A stretch of 64,000 bases of DNA from Mangifera indica (GCF_011075055.1 NC_058143.1:8633057-8697056); one strand, 5' to 3'; positions 22,496-35,182 are shown, counted from the first letter of the stretch. Notes: generated by a model not told the origin, from the letters alone. Numbers and translations are program-made.

Positions 22496-24813
22496 GCTTG
22501 CTGGGAAGTTGCCTCAACTAAATTTTTTCTTTTGGGAACTGGTAATATAATGTGGTGCTTTCTAGTTTTATTAATTGTAAGCATGTGTAAAACCCATATG
22601 TATTCTTATTTGCTATATAATCAACGTCTTCAATTTTTTTAAGATCTTGGGCTACCTTTTCAAGAGTGGTCGAACATACATTCCATGGCTTCTAGGGAAA
22701 TTGGGAAGGATGTCCTTTTTACCCTTTAGTATTCAGCATTCTTTTGTAGAACTTTGAGGTTTCTGGTTTTTTCCTTTTTCTTTTACTCAAGAAACACACG
22801 TTAGATCATAATGTGATTCTCTATCTCTGAGTAGTATGCTGAAGATTTTTTTTTTTTGAAAAACAAAAAATTGATTGTGAAAGTGGTCTAAGGTTAGAAC
22901 TAAGTTTGGGAAATTTGTCAGTAAGAACAAAAGAAAAGGAAAAAAGTGAAACTCCCTTGCTGATAGATAAAGATGAATAAATTAAGAGATGAAAATCTGA
23001 ATCTGTGAAAAGTATTCTTCAATTTTTCTTTTTTGGTTGGCTACCAAATTTTTTGGTTTTAAGGTGGAAAACAGAGAGATTGCACTGATGCATAAGAAGG
23101 GATATAATTCTTTTTCTTCTGATAAAACCTCACCTAAACAGTATCATTGTACCCTCATCACACTATGCCAAGCATCAATTCTTCCTAAACTATGCACATT
23201 GGTGGAGAGGCCCCTGTGAATGTATTGGTGGGAAGTCAAAATCCCATCCATCACTCAGAAAATTCCTTGAAAGTTAAGAAATTAGATGGCATGTTTTGCT
23301 GTAAGAGGAGCATATAATGTGCTATTTAGCTATTAGATCGTGTACCCTGGCTCTGTGCTTTAAGCAGCTTCTCACTTATTTGATTGCAGCACACTGTGAT
23401 TGGATTAACAACTATCCATTACTATTACTAAAGATTGTGATCAATTTACAATTTTATTGTTGGTTAAAAAATTAACTGAAGCAACTTCAAAGTAGTATAT
23501 CAAATAATGGTCATCAATTGAAATTAGATTTTCTTGCTCTTTTTTTTTTTTAATCATCTTAAAACATTTTATTGTCGAATGGATAGTGTTAGTTGCCTTG
23601 GAAGATTCTTTTTCTTCTATGTTTTTAGAGGATCTCATATTGCCTCTTCTTTTCTGTCTGGATCAGACTGTACAAGAACAGGTACAAGTGCTTGGACAAC
23701 ATTGAACTCCTTGAATTATGATTCTTAGCAGCCAAATTGACATGTTTTTTTTGGAGTGTATCATTAATATGTTTGTACTCAAAATCAAATATGTTATGTT
23801 TATGGACTGCTGCTGATGCTCTTTCTGTAAATTGTTGTGAGAGCAGATGTTACTGTTTGACAATTGCAGGCATCATCATTCTGTTAAAGGAATTGAATTA
23901 ACTAAATCAGACTTCCCAGTAACTTAGATGTTTGATTTTGAGATATCCCAAGTTTTTGGCAAAATCCAATCACGAGCGATGTGTCATAAACTTAGAATGA
24001 ATTAGGCCTCCCAGGAAGCCCCCAAACCCAATTTTTATTTGTTTAGGCTGCTAGGCATGCGTGTTCAGTAATGGGTTTGAATGCATAATTGCACACACTT
24101 TGGTTCAATTCTATTCATTTTAGGGATATTATCAATTTGGGTACAAAATCTTTGGAATGGGAGAATAAAAGTTACATATTGATCAATCAGGGAATATTTA
24201 ACAATAATTGATCATAACGCGTGTTTGGTTTCAATAATCTTTTATAACAAAAAAAAAAAATGATAGATTATCACAATGATATATTACCTAAAAGATTACT
24301 AGATTAAATTATTGTTATACTTAATAAAATTTAGTAAAAATTGGTATTAACAAATTGCCTTTGTGAATCATATTGGTTTAAAATTGTTACAAAAATTATT
24401 ATTTATAGTGAAACAAGAGAAAATTGATTTCTACTTGTCTTTGTTTACTGGATTTGGAAGATGGATATAAAATTGAAAAAAACTTATGATAGATAGAGGA
24501 GGACGATGGGCAATATCCTTTGTTTCTAGAAAAGCTTCAAATTAATAAATGATGATAAGGCCACCCTCAAATGTTAATTTTTTTTTCTATGTTTTTTTTT
24601 TAAGGATTTTTCATAAGATAACTTTGAACTTCAGTGATTCTTTGCATGTTACTTGCAACTTGTTTGATGAAAGCAGTTTTTATTTTTATAAGATTTAAAT
24701 AAGCATATCAAAATTTAGAGTGTAATGAGCAACAATTTAAAAAAAAAAAAGCTATAATAATCAATGCATCTACTAACATAACAAATTTGTAGTTTGAATC
24801 AAACAGAAATTGT

Positions 24814-24816
<3 letters not shown>
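22496..24816. other. Intergenic region downstream of RALF
   Basis: Probably starts with the RALF 3' UTR. No recognisable gene follows. Short open frames (23037-23219, 23534-23728, 23663-23863) lack any motif and overlap on opposite strands. Homopolymer A and T runs are frequent. I see no LTR or inverted-repeat element here. Confidence 0.5.

Positions 24817-24896
<80 letters not shown>
24817..24896. repeat. (AT)40 microsatellite
   Basis: 80 bp of uninterrupted AT dinucleotide followed by GCATACATGCATAC. The Tyr-Ile frames read on both strands here are artefacts of the repeat. Confidence 0.98.
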
Positions 24897-24899
<3 letters not shown>

Positions 24900-24999
24900 T
24901 ACATGCATACATTCAAAACTTAAAAGAAATAGTAGTTCTATGTGAATACTATCCTTCTGAAAAGTCAAACCACAAACACCATAGTTAGTAAATAAAGTT

Positions 25000-25769
25000 A
25001 GATCAAGTAGATTTTAGCTACCTCAGCTATGTTCAGGGGTAAGTTAATCATTTGACATGATCTGGGTTTTTCAAGAGGTTTAATAGTATTGAATTTTCAA
25101 AGTCAATGCAAAAATCAAACCTGTGTGATGTCATTCCCTATAAGCTGATAATTTCAAATCGTTCTTGCACAATTTTTGCGATACACATCTTGGGGGATGT
25201 TCATCCCATTTGAGGGGATGATAGTCCCATATGTGTTTTCCAGTGGTTACAAATCTCCTCTATGCATTTTATTTAGTATTTTTCGTTATTAACTCTATCT
25301 TCACTCAATCAATGAGCGTAGAGAGGACTTGAGAGCATTGGAAGTTGTTAGAGGAAAGAAATGCCACGAGATTCTTGCCACAAGAAGACTTAAGCATCAT
25401 CATAGGAGAGGTAGGTGCACTTCCTTACTCCTTAAACAATTTATGATATGTTTGAATGAGAAATTACAAATATATGTGTAGTTAGACTTGTTGTTGTCAT
25501 TGTTATTCATTTTGGTTAAATGTTATGACATGAAACTATTGTGAATACGGTGATTGTGTAATGCGTATTATTATTGCTACGATTTTGCATGATTCTTGTT
25601 TGATATTGGAGATTGAAGGTTGATTTGATAAATGGGGAATGTCAAGGGAATGTGAGTAGGATCTTGGATTTGTTGGATGGTCAAACCATTGCTAAAGACA
25701 ACAAGGTTGTAGAAGTTATAAAGGTGAGGTATACCTATCCCCTCATGAGAGGGATCACCATCCCATCGT
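25000..25769 (+). repeat. Left part of an older repeat hosting the copia fusion
   Basis: No gene. Holds GGGATG..CATCCC words at 25190-25220 and 25735-25768 that recur right of the insertion at 32410-32430 and 32600-32615. That suggests one unclassified repeat (perhaps an LTR or leader) split by 25770-32297. The classification is inference. Confidence 0.4.
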
Positions 25770-26219
25770 TGTTGAGGCAAACGCAAAAGCGGTGCATTTT
25801 TTGTTAAGATAAAACACTATAGGAATTGTTAAAATAAATGTAGACAGTGTATTGTGTTTAAGACAAAACGCATGCATTTTACTGTACTTGATATTGGCTC
25901 TTGGATTTAGTTGAGACTGAGAGACAGCAAGTCAACTTTTCACTTCTACTTCTCAATTGAAACAAAAGTGTTAAAGTGCTTAAGTTGTGATTGACAATCT
26001 GAGGGTGGTTGATCGATGGGTTGTTAGAGGTCAATAATGATAGTTAAGTCTGGGAATATTTTGTTAATTGATGGTTAGCACTATATTTGGTTGTTCTTCT
26101 GGTATAAATATTGTTGTAATCCCTAATTTCAAAATACAAGATCTAAGGTATTTTTTCATGGTTCTTGGTTCTCTCTTTCTTGATCTGTAATTTTTTTTAT
26201 GAGTTGTTCCCTTCTTTCA
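25770..26219 (+). repeat. 5' LTR of the copia element
   Basis: TGTTGAGGCAAA to CTTCTTTCA, aligned end to end with 31497-31930. A TATA-like GGTATAAATATTG near 26100 probably served as promoter. It has a 17-bp insertion relative to the 3' LTR near 25850. Confidence 0.88.
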
Positions 26220-26231
26220 TGGTATCAAAGC
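26220..26231 (+). other. Primer binding site of the copia element
   Basis: TGGTATCAAAGC immediately after the LTR, the initiator methionine tRNA type. Confidence 0.8.
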
Positions 26232-26247
26232 TTTTGACCTACGTTTG

Positions 26248-27315
26248 ATGTCTAACTTTTATTTTTCTCTTGTTTTGGCTGCTTCTAGTACATCGAAGAT
26301 AGATCTTGGTACCAATTCACGAAGTTACAATGGTTTTGAGTTACAGATATTAGGACATAATGGTTACCCGATCTTCAGTCTTTAAGCAATTAATCCGAAG
26401 CTAATTGAAGATAACTACAGACATTGGCATGCTTAAGCTTTTCACTCTGTTGGTGCTCATGATCTCGAAAAGCATCTCACAGGTCTAGTTCCTTGTCCCT
26501 TACCCTTTATTGTTGAAAACTCGAGTGATGGATTGAGTGAAATTAAGAAGAAAAACGAATTGTATTCTGTGTGAAAGAGTTTTGATAAGATTCAGTTGAG
26601 TTGGTTGATGGCTTCTATATCAAAGACCATGTTTTCTCATGTGGTTACTAGTAGGACTACTAGTGAAGCCTGGTATAATCTAGAACACTATTTTGTGACA
26701 GAGTCTAAAGCTAGAATAGTCAATCTTTGAAATATTCTCCAAACCATGAAAAAAGGTAGTTTGAGTGTTAATGAGTACATTTGAAGGTTGAAAGATATTT
26801 TTGACACCCTAGTTTCAAGTGGTCAAAATATTATTGAAGATGAACTGATCAATTATATACTTGAAGGGCTATGACCTGAGTTTGAACCTATTTTAATGCA
26901 TATTATGGCCAAGATAGATGCATCAGTTGAGAAGTTAAGTCTACCCAATCTTAAGCTGATTTTACAGAAGTTTGAAGGGAGGTTAGTAGATTTTCGTATG
27001 AGTTGAGTCATAGCACAACAAATTTGGTGAATCAAAGTGTTAAAGGTGTTGGTAGAGGTTTTGATATGAGTTTTACACAAGCTAGAGAGATTATTAGTGG
27101 TCTTTATTCCCAGGTTACAAATAATAACCCATTGAACACTGGAAGCTTTGAGGAAAATAGAAATAAAAGGCCTAGAGTTCCTGGTATAGGCTACTCATAT
27201 CAAGGAAGAGGTAGGGGAAAGTTTGGTAATAAGTTAAAGGTAATTTTCCAATTATGTGGAGTGTTACCATAGATTTGACAATACCTATTTAGGCCATTCT
27301 CCAACTGAACAGACA
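26248..27315 (+). pseudogene. copia gag relic
   Basis: From an ATG at 26248. Through stops the copia gag landmarks follow: HDLEKHLTGLVPCPLPF, LSWLMASISKTMFSHV, SEAWYNLEHYFVTESKARI, VNEYI, LKDIFDTLVSSG and DELINYILEGL. The frame 27003-27272 carries the Gly/Arg-rich linker (GYSYQGRGRGKFG), and the zinc knuckle CG.YHRFDNTYLGHSP straddles a frameshift at about 27255. At least six in-frame stops lie before 27000. It would have been the structural protein of the particle. Confidence 0.82.
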
Positions 27316-27479
27316 CAGAATTACCATCCAACTATGTCGCAAACTCAAAATTATTCTTCTCCACAAGCCTCTAACACACAATTTGTCAACCCACCATACA
27401 CTTCACCTTTACCATAAACACAATACCATTCCTTATCTTCGCATCATTCCAATACTCAATCAGCTACACCTACTGCTCA

Positions 27480-28720
27480 GATGGTCAGCCCTGCTTCTAT
27501 ATACAGTGATCAGTTATCTGGAACCAGTTTACAAGCCTTAGTTGCCAATCCTAATATAGTGGAAGACATAAGTTGGTATATGAATTCGGGAGCCTCAGAT
27601 TATGTTACTTCTAAATTAAAACAGCTTACTGTGAAGGAGGACTATTCAGGCAGTCAACAACTTTAAGTTAAAAGTTGTGAGTACTCAAACATTTCCTATA
27701 AAGGTTCATTATTTTTACCCACCTCTTTTGCAAATAGATTCTTGCATTTAAAAAACATTTTGTGTGTTCCTAGAATAACTAAAAATCTTCTTAGTATTTC
27801 TAAATTTACCTAAGATAACAATGCCATTGTTGAGTTTCTAAAAGATTGTTGTTTTGTCAAGGACAAAGACACTAAGCTGGTACTGTTGCAAGGGATACTT
27901 AAAGATAGGTTGTACCAGCTTCAGTTCCCTTTTGTAGTGTCCAGAGCTATTGGCTTTCAAACAAACCTAGTCTCTAATTTTCCATTGAAGTCTACAGTGA
28001 ATGTAAATGACTTTTCTGGTTTTAAAACAAATATTAGCTCTAGTTTTTCATTGAGTTCATCAGTGAATGTAAATGAAATTTCTGATTGTAAGACTTTTGG
28101 TTTGCATGTTAATAAAACTAAAGTTGCACTTATGATGAAATATATTTTGAATTCTCTGTATGTTAAACCTACCTTTACTAAATCTTCTTTCTGTGAAGAT
28201 TGTAATTTTGTTAAACACAAACAAAGTCATTTTCTAGCCTCAAACTCTAAAGCTTCTAGAGTCTTAGAACTAATACATAGTGATTTATAGGGCCCCGTTC
28301 CAATTATGTCAAAAGAAGGTTTTAAGTATTATCTTCATTTTTTGGATAATTATACTAGATTTACCTTGCCTTTTCCCTTAAAAAGCAAAGTTGAAGTAGG
28401 GTAAGTTTTAGAAATTTTCATAAGTTTGTTGAAAAACAGTTTAACCAAACCCTCAAGAGTATTTAAATGGATTGGGGAGAAGAGTTTAGAGTTCTAGTAC
28501 CCTACTTTAAGCAAAATGGTATCAAGTTTAAGGTGTCATGTCCCTATACTCACTAACAAAATGGGAGAGCTAAGCACAAACACAGACAAATTGTGGAATT
28601 GGGATTAGTTTTATTATCTTAAGCTGGTTTTCCTTTTAATTTTTGGTGGGATTCATTCCAAATTGTTGTATTCTTAATAAACAAAATGCCCACACCCATT
28701 CTTGACAATAACAATCCATA
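27480..28720 (+). pseudogene. copia protease and integrase relic
   Basis: Frame 27481-27666 contains WYMNSGASDYV, the aspartic protease active site, with the catalytic Asp changed to Asn at 27583-27585. Frame 27886-28290 has the GAG-pre-integrase string LLQGILKDRLYQLQF, the C..C half of the integrase zinc finger (FCEDCNFVKHKQSHF) and the first catalytic Asp region LELIHSDL, followed by a stop at 28288. Integrase core pieces continue to about 28720 (YYLHFLDNYTRF, later VFGCACYPFLRPYN at about 28770). The protein would mature Gag-Pol and insert cDNA. It cannot be made here. Confidence 0.8.
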
Positions 28721-29469
28721 TAAACTATTGTTTCAAAAATGCCCAAACTATTCTATGCTAAAGGTCTTTGGTTGTGCATGTTATCCTTTTCTTAGGCCAT
28801 ACAATCAACACAAGTTCAGTTTCCATACTCAAAAGTGTGTATTTCTAGGCTATAGCTTGTAACCTAAGGGGTATAATTGTCTTGGTAAATCTGGTAAAAT
28901 ATTCCTATCAACATCTGTTAAATATAATAAGTCTGATTTCCCTTTCAAAACTGATAAAGATTTTTCTGAGTTAATTTTTTCTGTATCAACTTCAAAGCCA
29001 CCTTTTTCTACTTTAAATTTTTACTTGCCCTCTGAGTCTAATGGGCCTAAAAATAGTGTTGGTCGTCCTGTTTTTGCAAATTCAGATATTGTAGATTCTC
29101 ACAATGCACATGACATCAATATAACCAATCATAAAACCTTATCTTCTTTAGATCATACCTGTTCTCATAACTTATCACTCACAAACTATAACACCACATC
29201 AAACCACCCTATTGCTATTAAACATTCACAACCTTCTCCAACCTAGTATCTTATTATCTTTCTATCGAATTCTAAACCTGCACACATAGATTCACCCTTA
29301 TCACAAATCATACCTTCTTCAAGCACTCATAGTACAAGTAAACTAGAAGTTATACTCCCTGAGAGGTCAGAATTACCAATTAATACTCTTACAAATGTAT
29401 CTATTCATCCTATACTAATAAGAACTAAAACAGGTCACCTTCCAGCTCCTTAAATTTTCTCCTTCCTAT

Positions 29470-30990
29470 CTAAAACAGTGCCTAAGGAACCTGTGTCGAT
29501 GTATGAAGCTTTAAATCACCCTAGTTGGTTTAGAGCTATGGAGATAGAGTATGAAACCCTTGTTAATAATAAAACATAGGAGTTAGCTCCTCCCACTGAT
29601 GCTCAACACCTAGTTGGTCATAAGTGGGTGTATAAAAAAAAGTTGAATGTTGATGGTTCTGTGCAAAAACTAAAGGCTAGATTGGTGGCAAAAGGATTTC
29701 AACAGACTATTAGAATTGACTACCTAGACACATTTAGTCCTGTAGTTAAGGCAGTAACTATTAGGGTAATTCTTTCATTAGCAGTGACCTAGGTTGGAAG
29801 GTTTATTAGATAGATATTAATAATGCATTCCTCAATGGAGATTTACAAGAGAAAGTATATATGAGTCAACCTCAAGGATTTGTTAATAAGTCTAGACAAC
29901 ATTTTGTGTGTAAGTTGAAAAAAGCATTGTATAGTTTAAAACAGACTCCTAGAGCCTAGTATGATATGCTAAAAGGAGCTCTAATTGATAGAGGGTTTGT
30001 GAATACTATCTCTGATTCTAGCCTTTTTGTTCTTGGGACCCAACAAATAACATTGTTTGTACTTATCTATGTTGATGACATTCTTTTAACAGGATCTGAT
30101 AATGCCTACATCAAGTCTCTAATTTTAGATCTTAACAAACAATTTGCCTTAAAAGATCTAGGAGAGTTAAGTTTCTTTTTAGGCATTAAAGCTAACAAAA
30201 CTAAAAAAAGGTTGTATTTGTGTCAAGCAAAGTATGCTGTAGAGTTGCTAGTCAAGACACAGATGATGGATGCAAAAGCTTGTCAAACTCCTATGGTTGA
30301 TAGGACAAAGTTATATATGGGAGACAGTGAGCTGTTTAGTAATCCAACACTTTTTCGAAGTACTGTTGGGGCATTTCAATATTTAACTTTAACCAAACCT
30401 GATTTGTCATTTGTTGTTAATAAATTGAATCAATATTTGAAGGATCCTCAGTGTTACAATGGCAAACATGCAAGAGAGTATTAAGGTATATCAAGGGAAC
30501 TTAATCATATAGGATTCTTCTTAAACTTGCTTTTGTTTTTACCATAGAGGCTTATGCAAATGCTGACTGGGCAGGCAAATTAGAGGACAAATGATCTACT
30601 AATGGCTTTGAAGTGTTCTTTGGATCAAATTTGATCCAATAGGGGTCTAGAAAACAAAAAGTAATGACACTCTCATCAACAAAAGCTAAGTATAGGGTAG
30701 TGCATCAAGTGGCTACTAGGATTGCTTAGCTAAAAAGCCTTCTGCAAAGAGATAAAGGTTTTTTGGTTTACCACACCTATTGTGTGGTGTGATAATACCA
30801 GTGTAGGGCATTTAGCTTTAAATGTTGTTTTTCACAGTAGGACTAAACATATAAAGATAGATGTTCATTATGTTAGGGAGTAAGTGGCAGCTAAGAATTT
30901 GAAGGTATAATATGTCCCAACATAGCATCAAATCATTGATATTCTCACCAAGTCTCTGTCTATTATAAGGTTTTAAGAGCTAAGGGCCAA
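29470..30990 (+). pseudogene. copia reverse transcriptase and RNase H relic
   Basis: Begins EPVSMYEALNHPSWFRAMEIE, then [28 protein letters not shown] and DTFSPVVK: the copia reverse transcriptase N-terminus. The palm motif YVDD is intact at 30068-30079 in the long open frame 29966-30484 (172 codons). That frame continues with LKDLGELSFFLGI and ends in VNKLNQYLKDP. RNase H follows at 30540-30960 (ADWAG, then MTLSSTKAKYR, then LTKSLS) with several stops. The enzyme would copy element RNA to DNA. Frameshifts near 29800-29960 separate the fingers from the palm. Confidence 0.85.
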
Positions 30991-31487
30991 ATTAAATGTG
31001 TTGAGCTGGTTAGAGTCTGCCCAAACTGAAGATAGTAGTACTGCAAATGAGTTACTGACTTCAACAAAATTAGTAGGAGTTGAAACATCAGCAGTGCAAG
31101 GATCACAAACAATGATATGTCAGTTAGTATCTACAAAATAACTAGTTACATCTCCAGGCTTTTTTCATCTTAAGGAGGAGTATAGTTGGCCTTACTTTTC
31201 CAAGCCTTAAGACAGAATTTTTTTTATCTCTTCTTCTTGGATTTTTTTTATTTTTTAAGTGGATTTACATTGCTGTTCCAAACCTAGGAATCAGAGTGTC
31301 TTGGTGAGCAGTACCTTATGCAGAATGAAGAATCTTGTTGATTTGTCTATGCAATAAGCATGAGTGCAATAAAGAAGTATGGTTTATAATCAGTAGAGTT
31401 GCTCTGTAAGTTGTTCAAATTTTGTAGAACTATGATTAGTGTTGTTTACAAGCAAGCCAAATACTCTATAAATAGAGCATTAGGCTT

Positions 31488-31496
31488 AAGGGAGGA
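31488..31496 (+). other. Polypurine tract of the copia element
   Basis: AAGGGAGGA directly before the 3' LTR. Confidence 0.75.
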
Positions 31497-31930
31497 TGTT
31501 GAGGCAAATGCAAAAGAGGTGCATTTTTTATTAAGATAAAACACTATAGGAAGTGTTAAAATAAATGTAGATGGACAAAATGCATGCATTTTACTGTACT
31601 TGATATTGGCTCTTACATTTAGTTGAGACTAAGAGACAGCAAGTCAACTTTTCACTTCTACTTCTCAACTAAAACAAAAGTGTTAAAGTGCGTGAGTTGT
31701 GATTGAGAAACCAACGGTGGTTGATCGATAGGTTGTTAAAGGTCAATGGTTATAGTTAAGTCTAGGAATATTTTTTTAATTGATGGTTAGCTCTATATTT
31801 GGTTGTTCTTCTGGTATAAATACTGTTGTAATCCCTAATTTCAAATTACAAGATCTGAGGTATTTTTTCATGGTTCTTGGTTCTCTCTTTCTTAATTTCT
31901 AATTTTTTTATGAGTTGATCTCTTCTTTCA
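31497..31930 (+). repeat. 3' LTR of the copia element
   Basis: TGTTGAGGCAAATGC to TCTTCTTTCA, collinear with 25770-26219. Confidence 0.88.
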
Positions 31931-32297
31931 AATTGGTTTTGTGTAATATAGGTTTTAATCTTCACACTTGTAAGCCTAATATATATTTTCGATATGGTAT
32001 TAGAGCATGAGCCAAACGACAGATTTAACAACCTAAGTATTTTTAGATATAAGTGACAATACACCCAGCTAAAAACCAGCTGAGCCAAATGGCAGGTCTA
32101 ACAGCCTAAGTGCTTGCATTTAAGCGAGGGTGTAGGAGACTCAAATAAAAAGAAAGAAAAAGAGTCTCACATCTAATAAACTTAAGTAAAATGAGTGGTA
32201 CATAAGTGTGTAGATTGGATCTTAACATAAGCCAATTGGTTTTGTGTAACATAGGTTTCAATCTTCACACTTGTAAGCCCAATATATATTTTCGACA
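31931..32297 (+). mobile_element. Miniature LTR (TRIM-like) element lacking most of its 5' LTR
   Basis: The 3' LTR is 32131-32297 (167 bp, TGTAGGAGACTC to TTCGACA), preceded by a purine-rich AAGCGAGGG. The last 64 bp of that LTR are repeated at 31931-31994 (both contain AATTGGTTTTGTGTAA and CTTCACACTTGTAAGCC). They are followed at once by a primer site TGGTATTAGAGC (31995-32006). The internal part is about 125 bp with a diverged 50-bp repeat (GAGCCAAA at 32011 and 32081). No coding capacity. The left 100 bp of the 5' LTR is missing at the exact end of the copia 3' LTR. Confidence 0.72.
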
Positions 32298-32629
32298 ATC
32301 GCAAGATAGGATACAATGTTTGTGGTCTTGTATAAGGCTAGGTTGGTAATTTAATAGTGAATAATATTTGACACTTGAGAATGAGGTCAAAAGGAAATAA
32401 TTGTCCTTATCCGTTCTAGGATGGTCATCCCTTTTTAAAGGAGAGGACAACCGTCTTCTAAGGAGGAATCATCGTACCTTAAGATAACAAAAAATAAGAT
32501 GTCATATAGAGGGTTAGGGAAAAGATCTAAGGTATACAAATTCAGATCTTTGTTTATCTTGAGAAGTTTATCATGAGATATGAAACCGTCTTCTAAGGGA
32601 GGAATGGTCATCCCTTCTTTCGTCATTTT
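32298..32629 (+). repeat. Right part of the older repeat hosting the fusion
   Basis: Continues the GGATG.TCATCCC words found left of 25770. It holds a short repeat (ACCGTCTTCTAAGGAGGAAT at 32450, similar at 32584) and AAGTTTATCATGAGATAT at 32564, found again at 32638. Confidence 0.35.
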
Positions 32630-33176
32630 GAACAATGAAGTTTATCATGAGATATCTCTAAGGCACTTCCGATTTGAAACCTTGTTTTGGGAGTGAGAAG
32701 CCAATTCTTGTTGGGTATACAAATTCAAATATGACACGAGATATTGATTGTAGGAAGTCTACTTCTAGTCATTTGATTACTTTCACAAGTGGAGTAGTAT
32801 CTTGTAGTCGAGATTATAGAAATATGTTACATTATCTACTACCAAGTCAAAACTTATTATTATAACTTAAGCATATAAGGAGATGTTATGGATGCGAAGA
32901 TTCTTGCAAGAGCTTGACTTCATGCACAAGAGATATATGTTGCTTTGTAACAGTCAAAGTGTTATTCATCTTGGTAAGAATTCAACTTTTCATGCGAGGT
33001 TGAAATATATTGATGTGAGTTATCATTTGATATGTAGTGTCTTTAATGACAAGTTGGTTGAACTTGAGAAGATTCACATTAATGATAATGGTTCCAACAT
33101 GTTGACGAAGTCATTACCAAGAGGAGAGTTTGAGACTTGTCGAGTGATTGTCGGATCATCATTTTCTTTCACATAG
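32630..33176 (+). pseudogene. copia RNase H fragment of a second element
   Basis: Readable from KFIMRYL, stop, GTSD (end of reverse transcriptase) into RNase H: GYTNSNMTRDIDCRKSTS, then a frame break near 32865, then MLWMRRFLQEL, LCNSQSVIHLGKNSTFHARL and MLTKSLPRGEFETC (32883-33176). This is the C-terminal half of copia Pol only. It differs clearly from the RNase H at 30540, so it belongs to another family. The left end at about 32630 is a truncation. Confidence 0.82.
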
Positions 33177-33192
33177 TTGGAAGACAAAAAGT

Positions 33193-34100
33193 TGTTGGAC
33201 TTTTAGGTCCCTTCCTATGTAAAGAAACCCAAATTTATTTAACGAAAAAAGTCTGACCCACTATATTCATAAGTTAGGTCAAAATAAGGGTTCAACATAT
33301 ACATATAGATAACACACTAAAGTTAGAATAGAGAAGAGAAAAGAGGAGAAAAACGTCGTCTTGGGTTTTCAATGAGCATTTGTGATAGATTTTCTTTTTC
33401 TCTTAATTTCGTCGTTGGATCGCTCTGATTTTTAAATTATTGGTAAAAGACTCATCTTTCGTCATTTTGAACAGTGGAGATTATGGTTTAAGTTTCAAGT
33501 AAGCATTTATTTGTGTTGAAACGTGACCAGTTTATGGTGTAATTTTGTTTATACGTCTTTTAGAAAAATGTTTGCTTCTCTTTCATATGTAGTTGGATTG
33601 CTTTCAAAATTTGATAGAATTTTAGGCATATTTGGTGTTATATTTTGGATGATGGAGATATGTTTTATCCCAATAACGTGAAATATAGAGTTTCAAGTTT
33701 GTTGTGATATTTATTTGTTTTTGCAGTTGTGTTATTTTTTTGCTTTTTTACTTTAGAGAGTTGTATACCCAATTGTAGGCTAAAAATAGTATATTATTTT
33801 TTTGATATAATGGATTGGTTTATTTGAGCAAAACTCTTTTTTGATATAGTGGATTAGTTTATTTAGTCAAAGCCTTCTAGTTTCTTTTCACATCAAAGAG
33901 GTTTTCACGTTAAATTGTGGTATTATTTTCTATTATATTTGTTTTTGATTGTTTGATGTGATAGAACTATATTTTGATTGATTATTTGCTACAACATAGT
34001 TCAATCAAGAATGAGAGATTTTGGTTTTAGTCTTGTTAGTTTGATTGTTTTCTTCCCAACAAGATGGTTAATTGGAGATGAAGTTCAACGAAACTAATCA
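33193..34100 (+). repeat. Probable 3' LTR and flank of the second copia fragment
   Basis: TGTTGGACTTTTAGGTCC starts 16 bp after the RNase H stop, the usual position and form of an LTR start. There is no gene. The end cannot be fixed because no second copy is seen. Nothing recognisable lies between there and 34860. Confidence 0.4.
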
Positions 34101-35182
34101 ACTTAGAAAGAGTATCCCCAAATTCAACGATCTTAAAAAAGTTTGTTTAATTTTCATGTTTTTAATTGTTAGCTGTATTTTGTGTTTTGTGTTAAAGTGT
34201 TATTTAAGTTTTAAGATTGAATATTAAGTTAACAAAGCATATGGAAGCATTAATGAAGAGGCAAAGTAGTGGCTACAAGTTATTCCATTTATGAGGAAGA
34301 TAAAGTTTGCAAGCCTTAGTAATTCCTTGGCCCTTTCTTTGGGATGTCTATTTTGAATTCAAATTGTACTATTATAATGTTTTATTATGTTAGACTTGAT
34401 ATTGAATTTAAAGCTCATTTGAGACTTACACTTATTTTAACCTTTATCCTTCTTTTGACCAGAGATAATGGTGCTCTCTCTTGGTTGATGGTGTTCTTTT
34501 AACCTTTAGGTTTATTTTGATAACTTGTTGATTCTAAACAAAAGTCATCCCATTTAATCTCAATTTAGTCAAAATTCATTCATTTTATACTTAATTCCCA
34601 AACAACCGATGAAAGCTCACATTGAACACACATATTCCCACTTGGGATCATATCGGGTCTGTTCATTGCAGTGTTAGATTATCCAATAATTATCAAGCCT
34701 TTTTCTCTGACAAAATCTATTCTTTTTAATATTAGATTATCGACGCTTCTTCTCTGACAAAAACTTGTTCATAGTCATTTATTGAAGCTTCCGAATATGG
34801 AGTATAATTGTGGTCTTGGATAATAAGAGAGAGCTTTTTATTTTTAAATGTGCCTCGACCCTTAATCATAGTACATTAATAAATGCTTCAAGTACAAAGA
34901 TAATTTATAAATGTAAACGTTGATATCATATATGATTAAGCACATGCATTTCATTTGCCATAACATAATAAGTTGCTTATTGGTGAACGTCAATAAGCAC
35001 ATAATTTCAGAGACCCCAGACCACGCATATAAGTTGAACCTAACAGGTACCAAAGGACATTCAAAAATAATGATTTGACTCTTAACCCACCAAAACGAAA
35101 AACCAAAAGTATGAAACTCTTTTTTTTCCTTTTAAAGAGGGTACTAGTAAAAATCTTGAAAAGCTTTGACACTTGAAGACTC
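34101..35182. other. Intergenic and SHMT 3' UTR region
   Basis: No gene is recognised. The part nearest 35182 should include the SHMT 3' UTR (minus strand). The rest is AT-rich. Confidence 0.5.

Larger units (their letters stand above)
25770..31930 (+). mobile_element. Ty1/copia retrotransposon, full-length but decayed
   Basis: LTR (25770-26219), primer site, gag, protease, integrase, reverse transcriptase, RNase H, purine tract, LTR (31497-31930). The integrase-before-reverse-transcriptase order defines copia. The LTRs are 450 and 434 bp and differ at scattered sites plus a few indels, indicating an old insertion. Stops and frameshifts occur in every domain. The left flank ATCGT is not repeated after 31930; its match (ATCGC) occurs only after 32297, beyond the miniature LTR element. 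Confidence 0.88.

Noticed and set aside
24708..24988. Tyr-Ile repeat proteins on both strands
   Set aside because: Pure translation of the AT microsatellite.
25190..25768. GGGATG/CATCCC repeats as a possible CRISPR-like or operator array
   Set aside because: Spacing is irregular, copies are few and degenerate, and the context is plant repeat DNA.
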